Shown: one piece after another, positions 44,350 to 56,399 of the stretch | Layout: every line of letters starts with the position of its first letter | How positions within the stretch are numbered: the first letter of the stretch is position 1 | Source: Nephrocerus scutellatus | Taxonomy: Eukaryota; Arthropoda; Insecta; Diptera; Pipunculidae | Reading direction: 5' to 3' | DNA length: 64,000 nucleotides | Assembly: GCA_947095585.1 (NCBI GenBank) | Contig: OX352761.1 | Coordinates: 107,185,890 to 107,249,889 of the forward strand | The notes under the pieces: model-generated | Seen by the model: the letters and a program-made list of their open reading frames with translations, nothing else | What the model was told of the DNA's origin: nothing | Database searches by the model: none | Program-made: the position numbers and the translations under genes

Positions 44350-47300
44350 TCGAACATACTCAATATGAATCCCTTGCTCAGTTACATCAACGAAAAAAAA
44401 ATGCTCTTTTTTGTTTAACTTCTTTCCAGTCTTATGGAGTTAATTTCGCAAAAATATCCTCATTCATTTTGGCTTAAAAATGCATAGCTGTTAAAAATCA
44501 ACGTATACAAAAGAACACAGCACCAAGATCACTTTCTATCAAATGATCCATCTTCCAAAGGTGTACGAATGCTTCATTACGGCTGCTAATCCATTGTAAA
44601 GATTGGGCTTATATAGTCCCAACGAGCACCGATGTTCCTTTATTGGAGCTCCACTAGTCTTAGCTATAGCGCCTTTGACTTTAAACTTTAGGAAGTTTCC
44701 TGCATCCACGGTGGGACTCCAATATTTCTTTAAGAGCTGAAAGAGAATGTTCCAATGCCTAAGGCTCGCAAGCCTAATAAAACTAAAGAAACGTTCAGTT
44801 CAACTGCCGAGATCGTAGTCATCTTTATTCTGAAATCGGGTTCTTATTTATAGTCCGAAGACTCTAATACATGTGAATAATACAATGTGAATATCTATTA
44901 ATACATAAAATTACTACTATACTAATATCTACCATGTCCACAAGTCTGTATCGCTTCCGACCAATACTCCACATTGTATTGTGCCTTGTCAGAATTTTTG
45001 CATTAGTACTTTGGGCAATAGTCCGCATACTATGGCTTTCGGGCGTTTGCCTATTTTGCTGATGTGACATATTCATTAACATAAACAAACTACCTAATTT
45101 ATATATCTGTACTTTTATTGCATCCTCAATCAGCGCAATGCGTTGTGAGGGTAAATGATCGACAGCGTTTAACGATCAGTGATCGCTTATCTATTATGCT
45201 TAAGCATAAGCTGATCGCGCCTCGTTGCGTTATAATTACTTTCTATTTATTGTGTGGTTCATATGCAGAAGGCATTGCGATGATTACTTTGTATTAGTTG
45301 TGTGGTTTATATTGGCATCCCTTCACACAATAATTGCAGGGGGGAAATCCTCAACGAATGGTTTTGAGAGGCATCTTTAAAACTCAACTTTATTCCACCA
45401 AACGCGATCTGCATTGACCTCAACTTTACTCAGCTAAAAATGCTTTCTACATTGACCACAAAAAATGATAGTTATAGGGTACTTTCAATAACATTCTGTA
45501 TGCGTCATTCTCAGTTCTCCTTTAGTACTTCCATTGAGTCAGAGAACTGATCGATTTACTTAGAAAAGATGTTGTTTTCTGGACTACTCCGCATTGAAGC
45601 TTAACGATTATTTGCCATAACATGTTACTAAATATATCCGTGACTAAATCTCGCGCCGATTATTTTTGTTTACTGTGAAAAAGTGATAATTAAATGAATC
45701 TGAAACTCGTCCAATTCCAGCCTGTAATGGAGGAGCAGGTTTTCTTTCTGCAAAAAAACGCCAAGCCCAATACAATCGGACAAATTAATTCACTTCAGCA
45801 ACTAATTCGCAGCAGGAAATTCCCACATTCTTATAATTGTAATTATGAATTCGCAACTTCCGATTTTATTCGCAGTAATTTAGCAAACAACACAAACAAT
45901 AACAATAACGATCGCTGGAAAAAACGCGGAGCGGAGTAATAACTGAAACTATTTTGTATTCTGTGTGGAAGCGTTAGAAACATCCAACTACCGGATAAAT
46001 TCAATATCCACAATGTATCTAGATACAAAATCACATTAGCTGATCTATTAAAAGATACTATTTATGCCGATTACTTGGCTTGCTTGCTGTACAACAACCC
46101 GACAACAAAACGACTCATTTCGAATTCACTTGACATGACGTAATGAAAGCGCGATAACAACAACAACAACAAATCGACACATTGTCATTTGAATTTCTTA
46201 TGACGACGATAATTCATTGACAATTTCTTACGTGGCTGTTAATTTCGCTAGAAGTAGGTACAATTCGACGGCGACAGCACGGAGGTGACTTCAATTGAAT
46301 TATTCCACATCGACTAAAATAGCTCGTCGCTAAGTTGTGTCCTTAATCTTATGCTAATGCCGCCGGTTTATAATTACTCCAATATGAGGCGAGAGCGACG
46401 TGGTGTTGTTAGTCATTTCGAATGCAATTAAATGCAAAAAATTGAAACATTGCGTCTAACAACAATAAAACACAACAACACCAACTAGTCGCAAGTGCAC
46501 AACTCCGCCACAGTTCATCATCGTAAATTAAAATGTAATTTATTTGCATTTATAGTTGTTGTAGTTGTAGTTATTGTTGATGCTGTTACAGAGTTGTGCG
46601 CCAGTTTAATTACCATGCACCACACTGTACATGATGAATTAATGGCCAACATTAGGAGCAACCATTACGCATCTAAATCTTTAGAGGAGTTGTTGTCTGT
46701 CTGAAGGCTGCTTGTGCTTGTCCGTTGCGTTGCGCACCCACTCCATACGCATGCGTAGGTATGCCAAGAGACGAGAAAACGATCTGTTGAACTGGCCTCT
46801 GAACTGGACTGGCGGCGATACATCACTTGGAGTACGCATTGCATTTCGAAACGAATAAATTATTCAAATCGACTATTGCCAGCGATTCGATAAATTTTGT
46901 TTACATTTTGTCGAATATCAGTCAGTCAGTCAGTCAGACAGACAGTTAACCCAACTTGGTATATAATGAATAAATTTCTTTCTTTCAAAAAAATAAAAAA
47001 ATTTATTTCGGTACGATTAGAAATGTGCATAAATAATCGTGTTGCTTCCAGAAGCAACGTCAGACGTTGTCCAACATTCATTGGGATGTCAGTTTCTATG
47101 TTGTATGCGGAATGCAAGTGAGTTTCTTCATCATCATCGGCGGAGATCTGTTTTGAGATAAATTACGAGCTTCGAACAGATGTACTCTAAAAGAGTCGAA
47201 TTCGGGCTAGCGATAATTGCAAAAGCATTTTTGCAGCTACATTCGCAAGTGGAAACGCATGTGGTGTTTGTAATTGGGGGGATTTTTCGTTGCGTTTCGC

Positions 47301-47560
47301 CGCGTTGATCATCGAGTGCGAAGTGTGAGTTATTTAACTCCAACTGTTTATTAAACATTGAATGTTAACCATTCCCATTCCCATTCTCACGCATTTGACT
47401 TTTAATTGAATTTCTCGTTGAAAAAGCAATTACAATGGAAATTAATTGCATGATAAGCAATATAAGCCTGGGATGAGCTTCTCAGATATGTGAACATTTT
47501 TTGCAACTTATAGTTCTATCCAAGTTTCCATAATGGTTGTAAGTACACTTGTTTGGATGA
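44350..47560. other. Non-coding stretch
   Basis: No transposon domain recognised. Contains CAA runs (46160-46172), a CAGT/CAGA array (46919-46945) and an ACGCATGCGT palindrome near 46747. An 81-codon frame (45694-45939) ends in an N-rich run and shows no known domain. Possibly host intergenic or intronic DNA. Confidence 0.4.
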
Positions 47561-47579
47561 GCCTGCTTTTAAGATTATT

Positions 47580-47900
47580 TTGGGTTGTGGTAGCTCACTA
47601 GGACCAGTAGCGGTCCTTTGTGTTAGCACAGGATCTTACACCTTTCCCTCTTTAAGGAAATCATATTCCGCGCTCTTAATTGAATCGAAGTATGTCTCGC
47701 ACTTTGAGATCTGAGAGGTTATTCATCAATCGGTTTTTGTGCCATCTGTACACAGGAGCAAAGATATTCTATTGTGATCTTTTCCTCCTCGTCCGTGGCA
47801 GTTTCTGCAGATGTCAACAATTTTAATAGCCATCCTTCTCGCATGTTTCCCTAGAATGCAGTGTCCTGTCAGTATCCACAAATCATTTTTAGTTCACGTC
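47580..47900 (-). pseudogene. Group A zinc-knuckle-like tail fragment
   Basis: Minus strand reads WILTGHCILGKHARRMAIKI, then VDICRNCHGRGGKDH and LLCTDG, then DLKVRDILRF-type sequence. This parallels the group A tail (GHxLIGRHAxRLxI, CxxC, EEETxxHLLCxCP). A few frameshifts. Confidence 0.6.
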
Positions 47901-48194
47901 TTTGTAGGGAGATAAAAAAAAGTTGACATGACATGCATGATGTGATACGTAACTTGAAGCGGTTCGACGAAGTTATCGGAATAGTTTACGACTCGTTGCG
48001 GGAATCATGTTAGGGCCCCAGCTTTGGCCTAACTTTTCTTCATACAATGATGATGATAAAAAAATGTATCTACCATTAGCACTGCGACCCATATGAATAT
48101 ATTGCGCTCTGCCTAACTAGTGCTACAGAGACAGTGCATGCCCTTCCCTATAGCACCCCCTCCATACGAATGGCTCTTATGATCTTAATAATAT

Positions 48195-49800
48195 GGTGTG
48201 GGTTCAGTAAATGCCGTGCAGACCTTGAGATCGCGTGATGTGGTCTCTCCTCTGTTGGATCGTTGCTCCGCATTCATTGAGAAGCTGCCACGGGGTTTCC
48301 TCCGCTTCCCCACAAAGACTGCAGCTGCCATCCTCTTCCAGTTTTAATTTCTTAAGGTGTCGCTTCAGTCTACAGTGTCCTGTTAGGAAACCCGTAATTA
48401 TTCTTACATTACTTCTACTAAGTCCCAATATCGAGAGGGATCTCTTTGGGCCATAGCTCCCCATCATTTCTAACGGAAGCAGATGCCTTACCTGTTCTAC
48501 AAATTTTCCTCCCGGATTATGCGGTACTCCATGCCACAGAATGGTTCTGGCCCTACAAGCGGAGTTTCTGTCCCTTTGTTAGCGAGCATATCTTCTGCTT
48601 CATTACCAGTGTGTCCTGGCACCAAGTACAATCGTACCTTGTTTACTTCGCCAAGTCCATTTAGCTTCGCCTTACTCCACCAGTCTTGATGTGATGTGTA
48701 ATGCATCTAGGGCTTTTATCGCAGATTGGCTGACTGTCATGACGGCTACTCACTGCCTCACGTAGTTTCTTTTCAGATTAAAGTGAGCCCATCTTTCGAT
48801 ACCATGTACTTTTGCCTGGAATATGCTCGGATACTGCCCCATTCCTTTCCTCCTGCACCTGTGCCTTCTGCTTTCTTTAATCCATCCGTATACCACTTTA
48901 TGGCTGCTGGATGTATCTGGTATTCAGTTTCAGATCTGAATTCCTTCTTGGTGGGCATTTTGACTTCAAAGTTTTTCTTCAACTTAAGCTTTTGCACCCT
49001 GTTGTCACAAGGCATGCTGGCTAACGGAACCTGTTTGGTTAGTGATTCCACTAATCCCCTTGCCCTAGCGTCCCTTAAGCAGCCTACCTTACGCAAACGT
49101 AACTTGGTTTCCTCGTATTTGCTCTCTACCACTATATAAAGTGGGAGTAGCCCCTGGCCCCTGTAATTAATACACAAGCCAGCCTCTGCACTTTTCCCAA
49201 TTCCCTTCTCGTGGTTCCCTTAGCTTGGTTCTATTTGCCTATGCCATTGCTCCATAAGTAATCAATGGAATAACTATCATGGTGTACATCCAGTGCATTA
49301 TCCTGGGACTAACTCCCCAAGGTTTTTCCTGCCACCATTCTGCACACCATAAGTGCTCTTTTTGATTTATTCAGTACTGCCTGTTGGTGTTTATTCTACT
49401 TTCTACTGTCTACTTTCAAATATCAGTCCCAGGTATTTAACCTCTTTACTGATAGTAATCTCTTCTCCATTGAGGGTAACCGGGTGCATTCGCCCTAGCT
49501 TCTTTCTATTGGTAAAGGATAACAGTGTGGTTTGGTTTGGGTTAACCCTAAGTCCCACTTCAAGGCACCATCTGCTCGTGATAGTTAATCCGTTTTGAAT
49601 TATATCACAGAGCACTTTCTCGTACTTCCCTTTTGCCACGATGAATATGTTGTCCGCGTAGCCTTGGTCATAAGTTCCTTACTCAGCTGGTCGCTGAAGT
49701 AGTTCGTCTACGAGGATGCCCAACAAAGGGGGGGGGGGGCGGATACTCTGCAAATCTTTCAGCTTTTTGCTCGTTACTTTTAGCCCACTTTCAATCCTGT
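48195..49800 (-). pseudogene. Group A-type element, second lineage: RT palm to C-terminal tail
   Basis: Minus strand in order: PLLGILVDELLQR (RT block), QGYADNIFIVAKGKYEKVL (YADD changed to YADN), TSRWCLEVGLRVNPNQTTLL, LNGEEITISKEVKYLGLIFE, a thumb with stops, LREVGCLRDARA-like and WYTDGLKKAEGTGAG (RNase H start), VRLYLVPGHTGNEAEDMLAN (RNase H end), FCGMEYRI, then VRIITGFLTGHCRLKRHLKK and CSLCGEAEETPWQLLNEC (tail). The domains fill about 1.6 kb with few gaps, so this is the best preserved group A copy. A poly-G run at 49728-49738 disrupts the RT. Confidence 0.8.
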
Positions 49801-49821
49801 TGTTCGATTGAAAGAATGTGA

Positions 49822-50912
49822 ATGATTGGTCTCTTAGTGGCTTTCCAAGAAGGAAAGAAGAAGAAGAAGGATAGCATATCCAGAGTAGAAGCCATGAGAG
49901 AATTCGGCATCCCAAATGAACTGACACGACTATGTAGGTTAACCATGACCAATGTTATAAGCCAAGTAACAATACCCGGATCACTATCAAGCTCATTTAA
50001 CATCTATTACGGGCTCCGGCAAGCGGATGGACTGGCCTGGGTCCTCTTTAACCTGGAGTTGGAGAAAGTGATCAGAGACTCTGACGTAACGGCGAGAGGA
50101 ACAATTCTCTATAAGTCCATTTAAATACTAGCTTACGCGGACGATATTGACATCGTTGGTAGAAACCCAAGAGCTGTACAGGCAGCTTTCATTCAGATCG
50201 AGCAGGCGGCACGAAAACTTGGGCTGCACATAAATGAGAGCAAAACAAAGTACATAATAGTGGCCAAGTTTGCGAGAAGAAGATCCAACATTGGTCCCGC
50301 AACTGTAGCAGCCGCTAACAGCATGGAGCCAGAAATGCGCACACGGTTGCTTAAAGCCAACCAAACCTACTATAGTCTGTCAAGGCTCTTCAAATTCAGG
50401 AACTTAACTATAACATCCAAGTTGCTGGTATACAAGACAATGGTTATACCAGTACTTACATATGGATCCGAGATTTGGGTGCTTAATTAAAAGCATTCTG
50501 ATCTCGTAGACGCGTTCGAGAGAAAAGTCTTACGTATAATTGATGGCCTCGTATGTGAGGAAGAACGATTCCAGAGCCTCTATAATGATGAAATCTACGA
50601 GCGTTACCATGATATCTGATATCGACATCGTGAATAGAATTAACCTCGGTAGGCGCCGGTGGGCAGGACACCTAGCTCGCATTTGCGAAGAGGATCCTGA
50701 TCGGAAAGTCCTTTGCGGTTGTATTTATGGAACACGACAGCGAGGCCGGCCAAGTCTACGCTGGAAAGATGGCATAGACCAGGACGCCCAGGGTTTAGTG
50801 ATGCCAAACTGGATGATAACGGCTCGAAATCGGGACCGGTAGAGAAATTTTTTGTGGGAGGCCAGGACCGGACACCGGTTGTAAAGCAAAATATGATGAT
50901 GACGATGATTGG
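49822..50912 (+). pseudogene. Group C (RTE-like) RT C-terminal half with 3' tail
   Basis: Reads MREFGIPNELTRLCRLTMTN, GSLSSSFNIYYGLRQADGLA, DSDVTARGTILYKSI, stop, ILAYADDIDIVGRNPRAVQA (catalytic YADD intact), LGLHINESKTKY, NQTYYSLSRLFKFRNLTITS, TMVIPVLTYGSEIWVLN, ERKVLRIIDG, then a GRRRWAGHLARI-like end and TRQRGRPSLRWKDGIDQDAQ. It ends with an ATGATG run (50892-50910), the short tandem tail typical of RTE-type elements. A stop before YADD and frameshifts inactivate it. It abuts the minus-strand group A copy at about 49800-49820. Confidence 0.82.
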
Positions 50913-50914
50913 AG

Positions 50915-53900
50915 AACGAATTGTTTTCGTCGTGTTCATGATTTATTGTTTGGTTGAACGCATTTAGTTTGGCCTGCATATGTATACCTGTGTCTATAGT
51001 GACTTTTCAGTGGTTTCAGATTTGTTGTTTTAAATCTATTGCATTTCTTCAAAAATAATCTAATTTCTCATATACTAAAATGAATATGAATATCTTCAGT
51101 TAGCACTCTCTGCTAACCTTTCATTACAAACAACAAAGGTTTTCCCCTATTAGGCTCACCTTTATACGTTTTCATTTATTTTTCACAAACTAAAAATTAC
51201 ACTTAATCTCTCTTGGGGTTAAAAGAAAGTTTAGTACGTACGTATGTCGCTTTGTATTATCTTCCCATCAAGCACAACATCAAGAGTCATGAGACGCGTT
51301 CAACTAAACGACCAGCAAACCACTTGGATGCATTTCTAATTGTCCAATTTCGATGACTTGGCGGCTTGACTGCAACATTTCCTGAAACTTTTCCTGCCTC
51401 CATCTCAACCATCTTGATTAAACGAACTGACCCAAGTAATCAATCAAAAGCGACACCATGTGACTTCCAAATAGGAGGCATCCCAATTGCTTAGCAATAA
51501 GCGACAACGACACAATGAAGCTGAGCTGAGCTCAGCTCCAACTCCTTTGCTGAGCTGTAAAAAAGTTCAAAAGATCAGCAGCAAAATTGGAAACAAATTG
51601 AATTTCTCATGTAAAGCTGCTGAGCTGTGCTATGCTATGATGGGATAGGAAAGTGTGCTCGCACATACATACGATACACGTTTGTTATAGATAAAAAGAT
51701 AGGTAGGAGGTATAGGAGATCCTATCCGGCAATTTGTTCGTTGGAGTTCCACAATCGATGGGGTCTGTGTTGCGCATTAACCCAATCGATTGGCGATGTG
51801 TTTGATGGTTAATGAGGAGAAGGCGGAGGAGGAGGAGGCGGAGGAGGAGGTGGCACAGGAGGAATGCAGAAGCTACCGTTCACTTCGATAAACATTAATC
51901 GCCACCGAGCGAAAAGGATGAGGAAACAAATCGAATGTGCGCATGCGCAGAAGCTGCTATTCTCAGTCAAGCGTCAAACTAACGCAAATGACCTCAGGGT
52001 TTAACCTTTGAAACCGATTCATCTTAAATGATTCACGCGTCGTGCCATCGAAATCGATGGGTGACATCCATCTACAATTCAAGTTAACCAACGCGGGGCT
52101 GCTGGTGGAAAGTTCATGTTGCGCATGCGCCACACTCATTGTGCCATTTCTAACCCCAGCGCGGCGTGAGTGAGTAAATGGAAAATAAACCTGAAAGGAA
52201 AGAAATCTTGAGCGGCACAATTAATCATGCGGCATACAGTTTGGGTATGCTGGCCAATAGTGGTGGGCCAAAGGTAAAACATCGTCGTCGTGGTTGTTCT
52301 CGCCGCTGACCGACCGACCGACCGACCGACCGACCGACCGGCTGTCAGCCGCCGCCACACTACTCGATAGTGTCACCAATTTCGCATGTGCGCATGTGAA
52401 CACCTCGCACCAATTGGTAAGAAGATACCACAGTCAAATGAGATAAGATATTAAGGCCTTTAATGGATACCATGGCCATATTCAGCACGGTGCACGTTGT
52501 ACGGTTACTTAGCTGGGCACCCGCTTCCACATTGTTTTTGTTTTGTTGTAAACGGAACAAATTGCCTCGTCTCGATGTCAGTCATAGTCTCAAATTACAA
52601 TCGTTCAACAGTCCTCGCGCCTCGCGTTATGTAAAAAAAATTCAAAAAAATGGCTCATTGTTATGCGCATGCGCAGCGCACCCGAACCGTCATTTGTCAA
52701 GAATCAAAATTAAGCAATGGCCAGAGTGGTTTTATTTTCCGGTAAAAATGTATCTGCAAATTAATCAAGACCATGCGCTGGCGGTGGTCTGCAGCAGACG
52801 GCAGACATTCAAATGATTTCAATTGTTTTGTTTATGGAATACGAAGCGGTAGTTGTTGGAGCGCCTTTTAAGGCTGTCAACGCTGGAATTTATTCTCGTA
52901 ACTTTTAGTTTCCTTTGAATTAAGTTGTGCTGACCGAATGGACGAATAATTGCGGTCTCCCATCCATCGACTACTAAGTAGTAGCAATATGTTTCAACAT
53001 CATAAGCATAGACGTCTCGACCATTTAAGGCTAAAGCCTGTCTACGTTTCCGACTCTCGCTGAGTCGGCTGTCCATCGTTTCGCATGTCATCTGCGCAAC
53101 AGTCATTCTCCGTCATTCATTCAATTTTAAGATGACGGAACACCGACGCTGAGGAGAGATTATTCAACAGAGTTTTTTGCGGGTGCTGTGCGGGTGGTGC
53201 GCGCCTTAAAAGTTTGTCGAACCCAAAAAACTGTTGATTAGATGGAGCTTTGTTTGTACGAATGTAAAAAAGCCAATCCCTCTTAGTTCTTGCTTTAGAA
53301 TCTTTACGCATAAACTCACGGTCCTGCACCAAGAATGCTAAAGAACCACTTAAGACCAAAAGCAAAGAAACACAACAACAAATACTACCATTGCTAATTG
53401 CTGCTATTGTCTATCTTTAATGAAAGGAGACCCGACAGTATTATGTATCAGCTCCTGCATGCATCCAACAATACAACACAATAGTATCTGGATGCTTTTT
53501 TCCCTACAACAACAACAACAACAGATTTATTCCCGTTCCACAGCAACAAATTAGAATCCAATTTGTCTGTTAACTGCACACAAAAAAAAGAGAGAAAAAA
53601 TTAATTTATTATATGAAGATGTCATGCCGGGAACCCAGGGAATCTACTGGGCTGGCTACTGCTTGCGTCCGCGCGAAACTCGATCTCGGTGGGAGACAGT
53701 GAGACTTCTGCATTGTGTTGCATGCGCGCGCGTGCACAACCCGCCGCGGTCGCTTAATGTTACAATTCCAAATGGAAATGATCACGGGTGCATTTGCTGG
53801 TGAATCTCAATGGAGGAGACTAGCTAACCAAGCAGCAGCCGCCTCTACAGAGCGCGCGCATCTGATAGTGTAATGTCGGTTGGTGGATCTCGTGTCAGTC

Positions 53901-54660
53901 GCCCCAAAGTGCGCTCTTGTGTCTTAAGCGGGAGGGCAGTATCCCAGCGCAGTTAGGTAACTTCAACGTCAGCTCAGCAGCGGCAGCAGCAATTATCTAA
54001 TCTTGATTTTTTGATTTGAAAACTTCAAAAAGGATCTCCGCATCGTTCAGACGGACAGACAGACAGACAGACATACAGTCACTGGGCTGCTGCGTGGCGT
54101 GGCAGTCAATACAACGACCATTAGATTCAACTTGCCAGTCGGTTGCTGGGTTGGCTGATTGTTGCCGCCAGTGCCAATTGCCGAACCATGCTTGGCTTGG
54201 CTTGGTCTGGTCTGGGTTGGGCTAGGCGGGCGCGTGTGTTGTTACGTTACGTTTCTTTAACGAAAATTAAAATAAATTAGTTGGCAGTTGTGTGGCTGGC
54301 GGCGTTTAGCCCTCGGATTGGATAGATTTCGACTCCACCATTGTAGAATGGCGAGCTGCAACATGGCAGATAATGGAATTTGAGATTTTATTCGAAATTA
54401 CACAGATAGGCAATAGGAACCCCGAACGCCGCCCATGCTGACATTATTTGAATTCATTTCCATTGAAGGATTAAATGCCACACAGACTATTATTGTCTGT
54501 TTTTTGGACAATTTGGAAACATTAGGGGCGTGTAATTGCCTGTTCATGGCGGCGCAATCACACAAATGACACATCATGATGGTGTTAATCGTTTTGTCGT
54601 ATTGTTGTTGTGTTGCGCCCATTTGGAAGTTATTAATATTTCTTCTAAATGATACCGTAG
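50915..54660. other. Transposon-poor, CpG-richer non-coding stretch
   Basis: The longest stretch without recognised elements. It has a GGA-rich tract (51816-51862), a GACC array (52308-52341), a GACA array (54054-54073), and GCGC/CGCG-rich patches at 53690-53900. Three NRF-1-like palindromes lie at 51938-52675. Frames of 95-117 codons (52463-53106) have no known domain. Candidate host regulatory or promoter-proximal DNA, unproven. Confidence 0.45.
51938..52675. promoter_or_regulatory. Cluster of TGCGCATGCGCA-type palindromes
   Basis: TGCGCATGCGCA at 51938-51949 and 52664-52675, and TGCGCATGCGCC at 52120-52131. The sequence matches the NRF-1/erect-wing consensus (YGCGCAYGCGCR), a promoter element in animals. 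A further perfect site lies at 11117-11128. Binding is inference. Confidence 0.4.
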
Positions 54661-54664
54661 TTAG

Positions 54665-54715
54665 TAAAGGAAGGCCAAGACCGAACACCGGTTGCAAAGT
54701 CAAATACGATTATGA
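54665..54715 (+). pseudogene. Group C 3'-end scrap
   Basis: AAGGCCAAGACCGAACACCG and GTTGCAAAGTCAAATACGAT resemble the last 50 bases of group C at 50860-50905 (AGGCCAGGACCGGACACCGG, TTGTAAAGCAAAATATGATG). Only this end is present, as with 5'-truncated LINE insertions. Confidence 0.6.
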
Positions 54716-55429
54716 CAGGAACAACAGATGTCATCTTCACACAAGCTGGAGTTTGAAGAGAATCGAGCTGAACGAATAACCAGGTGCTATAAAAACTTGG
54801 TTGGTGAGAAAAGCAGAAAAAGCTAAAGACGCTGGAAATAGATGCGACAGGTGAACCAAATATCTGTTAGTTCATAGTTGGTAATCTCACTCACTAATGA
54901 TGAGAATCAGTTGGTAAGACAATTTTTCCTTTGTTTTAAACAGCATCGTGGCTATAGGTTTACTCCAATACGAGTTACGCAATGTCGCTGTCAAAAATTC
55001 CAGAGTTCGCTATATGCACCTCAATAAAAGGATAAAATAGTTGCCGCGATTAAAACACTCAGGGTGAATAACGGGCGGAGTTGGAATCCTATACATGCGG
55101 AGTTTGTCAGTATGGTTCGGGAGCGCTCTCCATTTACTATCTTTACTTATTTTGATCATCATGTCGGGTTACCCCGGTTGGTTCATTAAGGCGCCAACAA
55201 ATCTTCTCCATGCTTCACAATCTGCAGCTGGACATTTCAACAGTGGCCACGTTTTCCTCTGGGAGTTTGCTTCTGCTTAGACTGTTGGTGTTCCAACTCA
55301 CCCTAAACCCTGAGGATTCCTGGGATGGTTGCCTTGCGTAAATGCATTCATTAGCGAAGATGGTTTGTAACGAACAGTGAAACAGAATGGAATCAAGCTC
55401 ATAGAAAAACGGATTTACTGATAGCGTTA

Positions 55430-55985
55430 AAAGGAGACAACGATTTGTGTGCTTCCTGCGGTTGCTTAAAATAAAAGCTAACATAATTCTCGAGTGCACC
55501 AAAGAAAATCTAGCAAATACTCTCAACAATGAGCAAGCAGATTTTCGTTCTGGCTCCTGATGACCACATTAACAACCTTCAGATCTTCGTTGAGCAATGA
55601 TTATGCTGTTTGTGGATTTAGAAAAAGCGTTGGACAGTGTAAATATAAAGTTTATATGGCTTGCCTTGCGTATTAAAAAGGAATTCCGAACAAATAGGTA
55701 GCACTTATTATGAACGCAAGTGCAAGTACAAGGTGCGAAGTGTATATGTGCTGCAGGTTGACGAAGGGATTTGGAATCAGCAAGGCTGCATACTATCACC
55801 ACTACTCTTCTTGATACTATACAGATCGCCCTGTCAACAAGAAGAGGTGCCATTAAGTGGAGGCTCTAAATCTTCATATGAAAGAATGACTACGCGGATG
55901 ACGTTTGACAGAATAGTTGGCATGCACCAAGTGACCAATGGTTCGGTGCCAGTAGCCAACTAAGGACTAACTCTGGCAAAACTAC
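55430..55985 (+). pseudogene. Group B-like RT palm fragment
   Basis: Reads FVCFLRLLKIKANIILE, CTKENLANTLNNEQADFRSG, then IMLFVDLEKALDSVNIKFIW (block A with catalytic D), an insertion-like spacer, VDEGIWNQQGCILSPLLFLI (the 'GxRQGCxLSPLLF' block with Q replacing G) and YERMTTRMTFDR. Frames are broken, and the YADD loop and C-terminus are not recognisable. Confidence 0.7.
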
Positions 55986-56102
55986 AGTTCTTAGTCTTTC
56001 CTCGCGAACTCTGTACATCATATCAGTATTGCAGAGCAACAGGTCGAGAGAGCAGTACCTTTAAAGTTGTTAAAGTGCAGTTGCCGCACTGCGTAACCTC
56101 TT

Positions 56103-56252
56103 AATAATAATATTCGGTGCGACAGAACGTTGCGGTCCAAGGCCGTGCTTCTCGCGACTATTTGTGTTGTGCATGTATATTTTTGGACAGAGATTGAAGA
56201 GACCTACAATTTAAGGCCGAATACGAACGGTGAATTGAGAAGCCTTTTGCTC
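56103..56252 (-). repeat. tRNA-derived SINE, copy 7 (5' truncated)
   Basis: Reverse orientation: TTAATAATAATATTCGGTGC (tail), GTTGCGGTCCAAGGCC, TTGTGTTGTGCATGTATATT, CTACAATTTAAGGCCGAATA, GTGAATTGAGAAGCC. The tRNA head is absent. Confidence 0.8.
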
Positions 56253-56399
56253 TAAAAGCCATGGCAGTGTTTGGTATATTGGCAAAAATATGAAGTAGCA
56301 GTTTAATCACTGGTGAGACCAAGCTGAGACGATTCCGTTCCAACGTGGAATTGGTGCTGTTATAAGCAATTGTGCAAAATAGCAACTGGCAACTGATGA

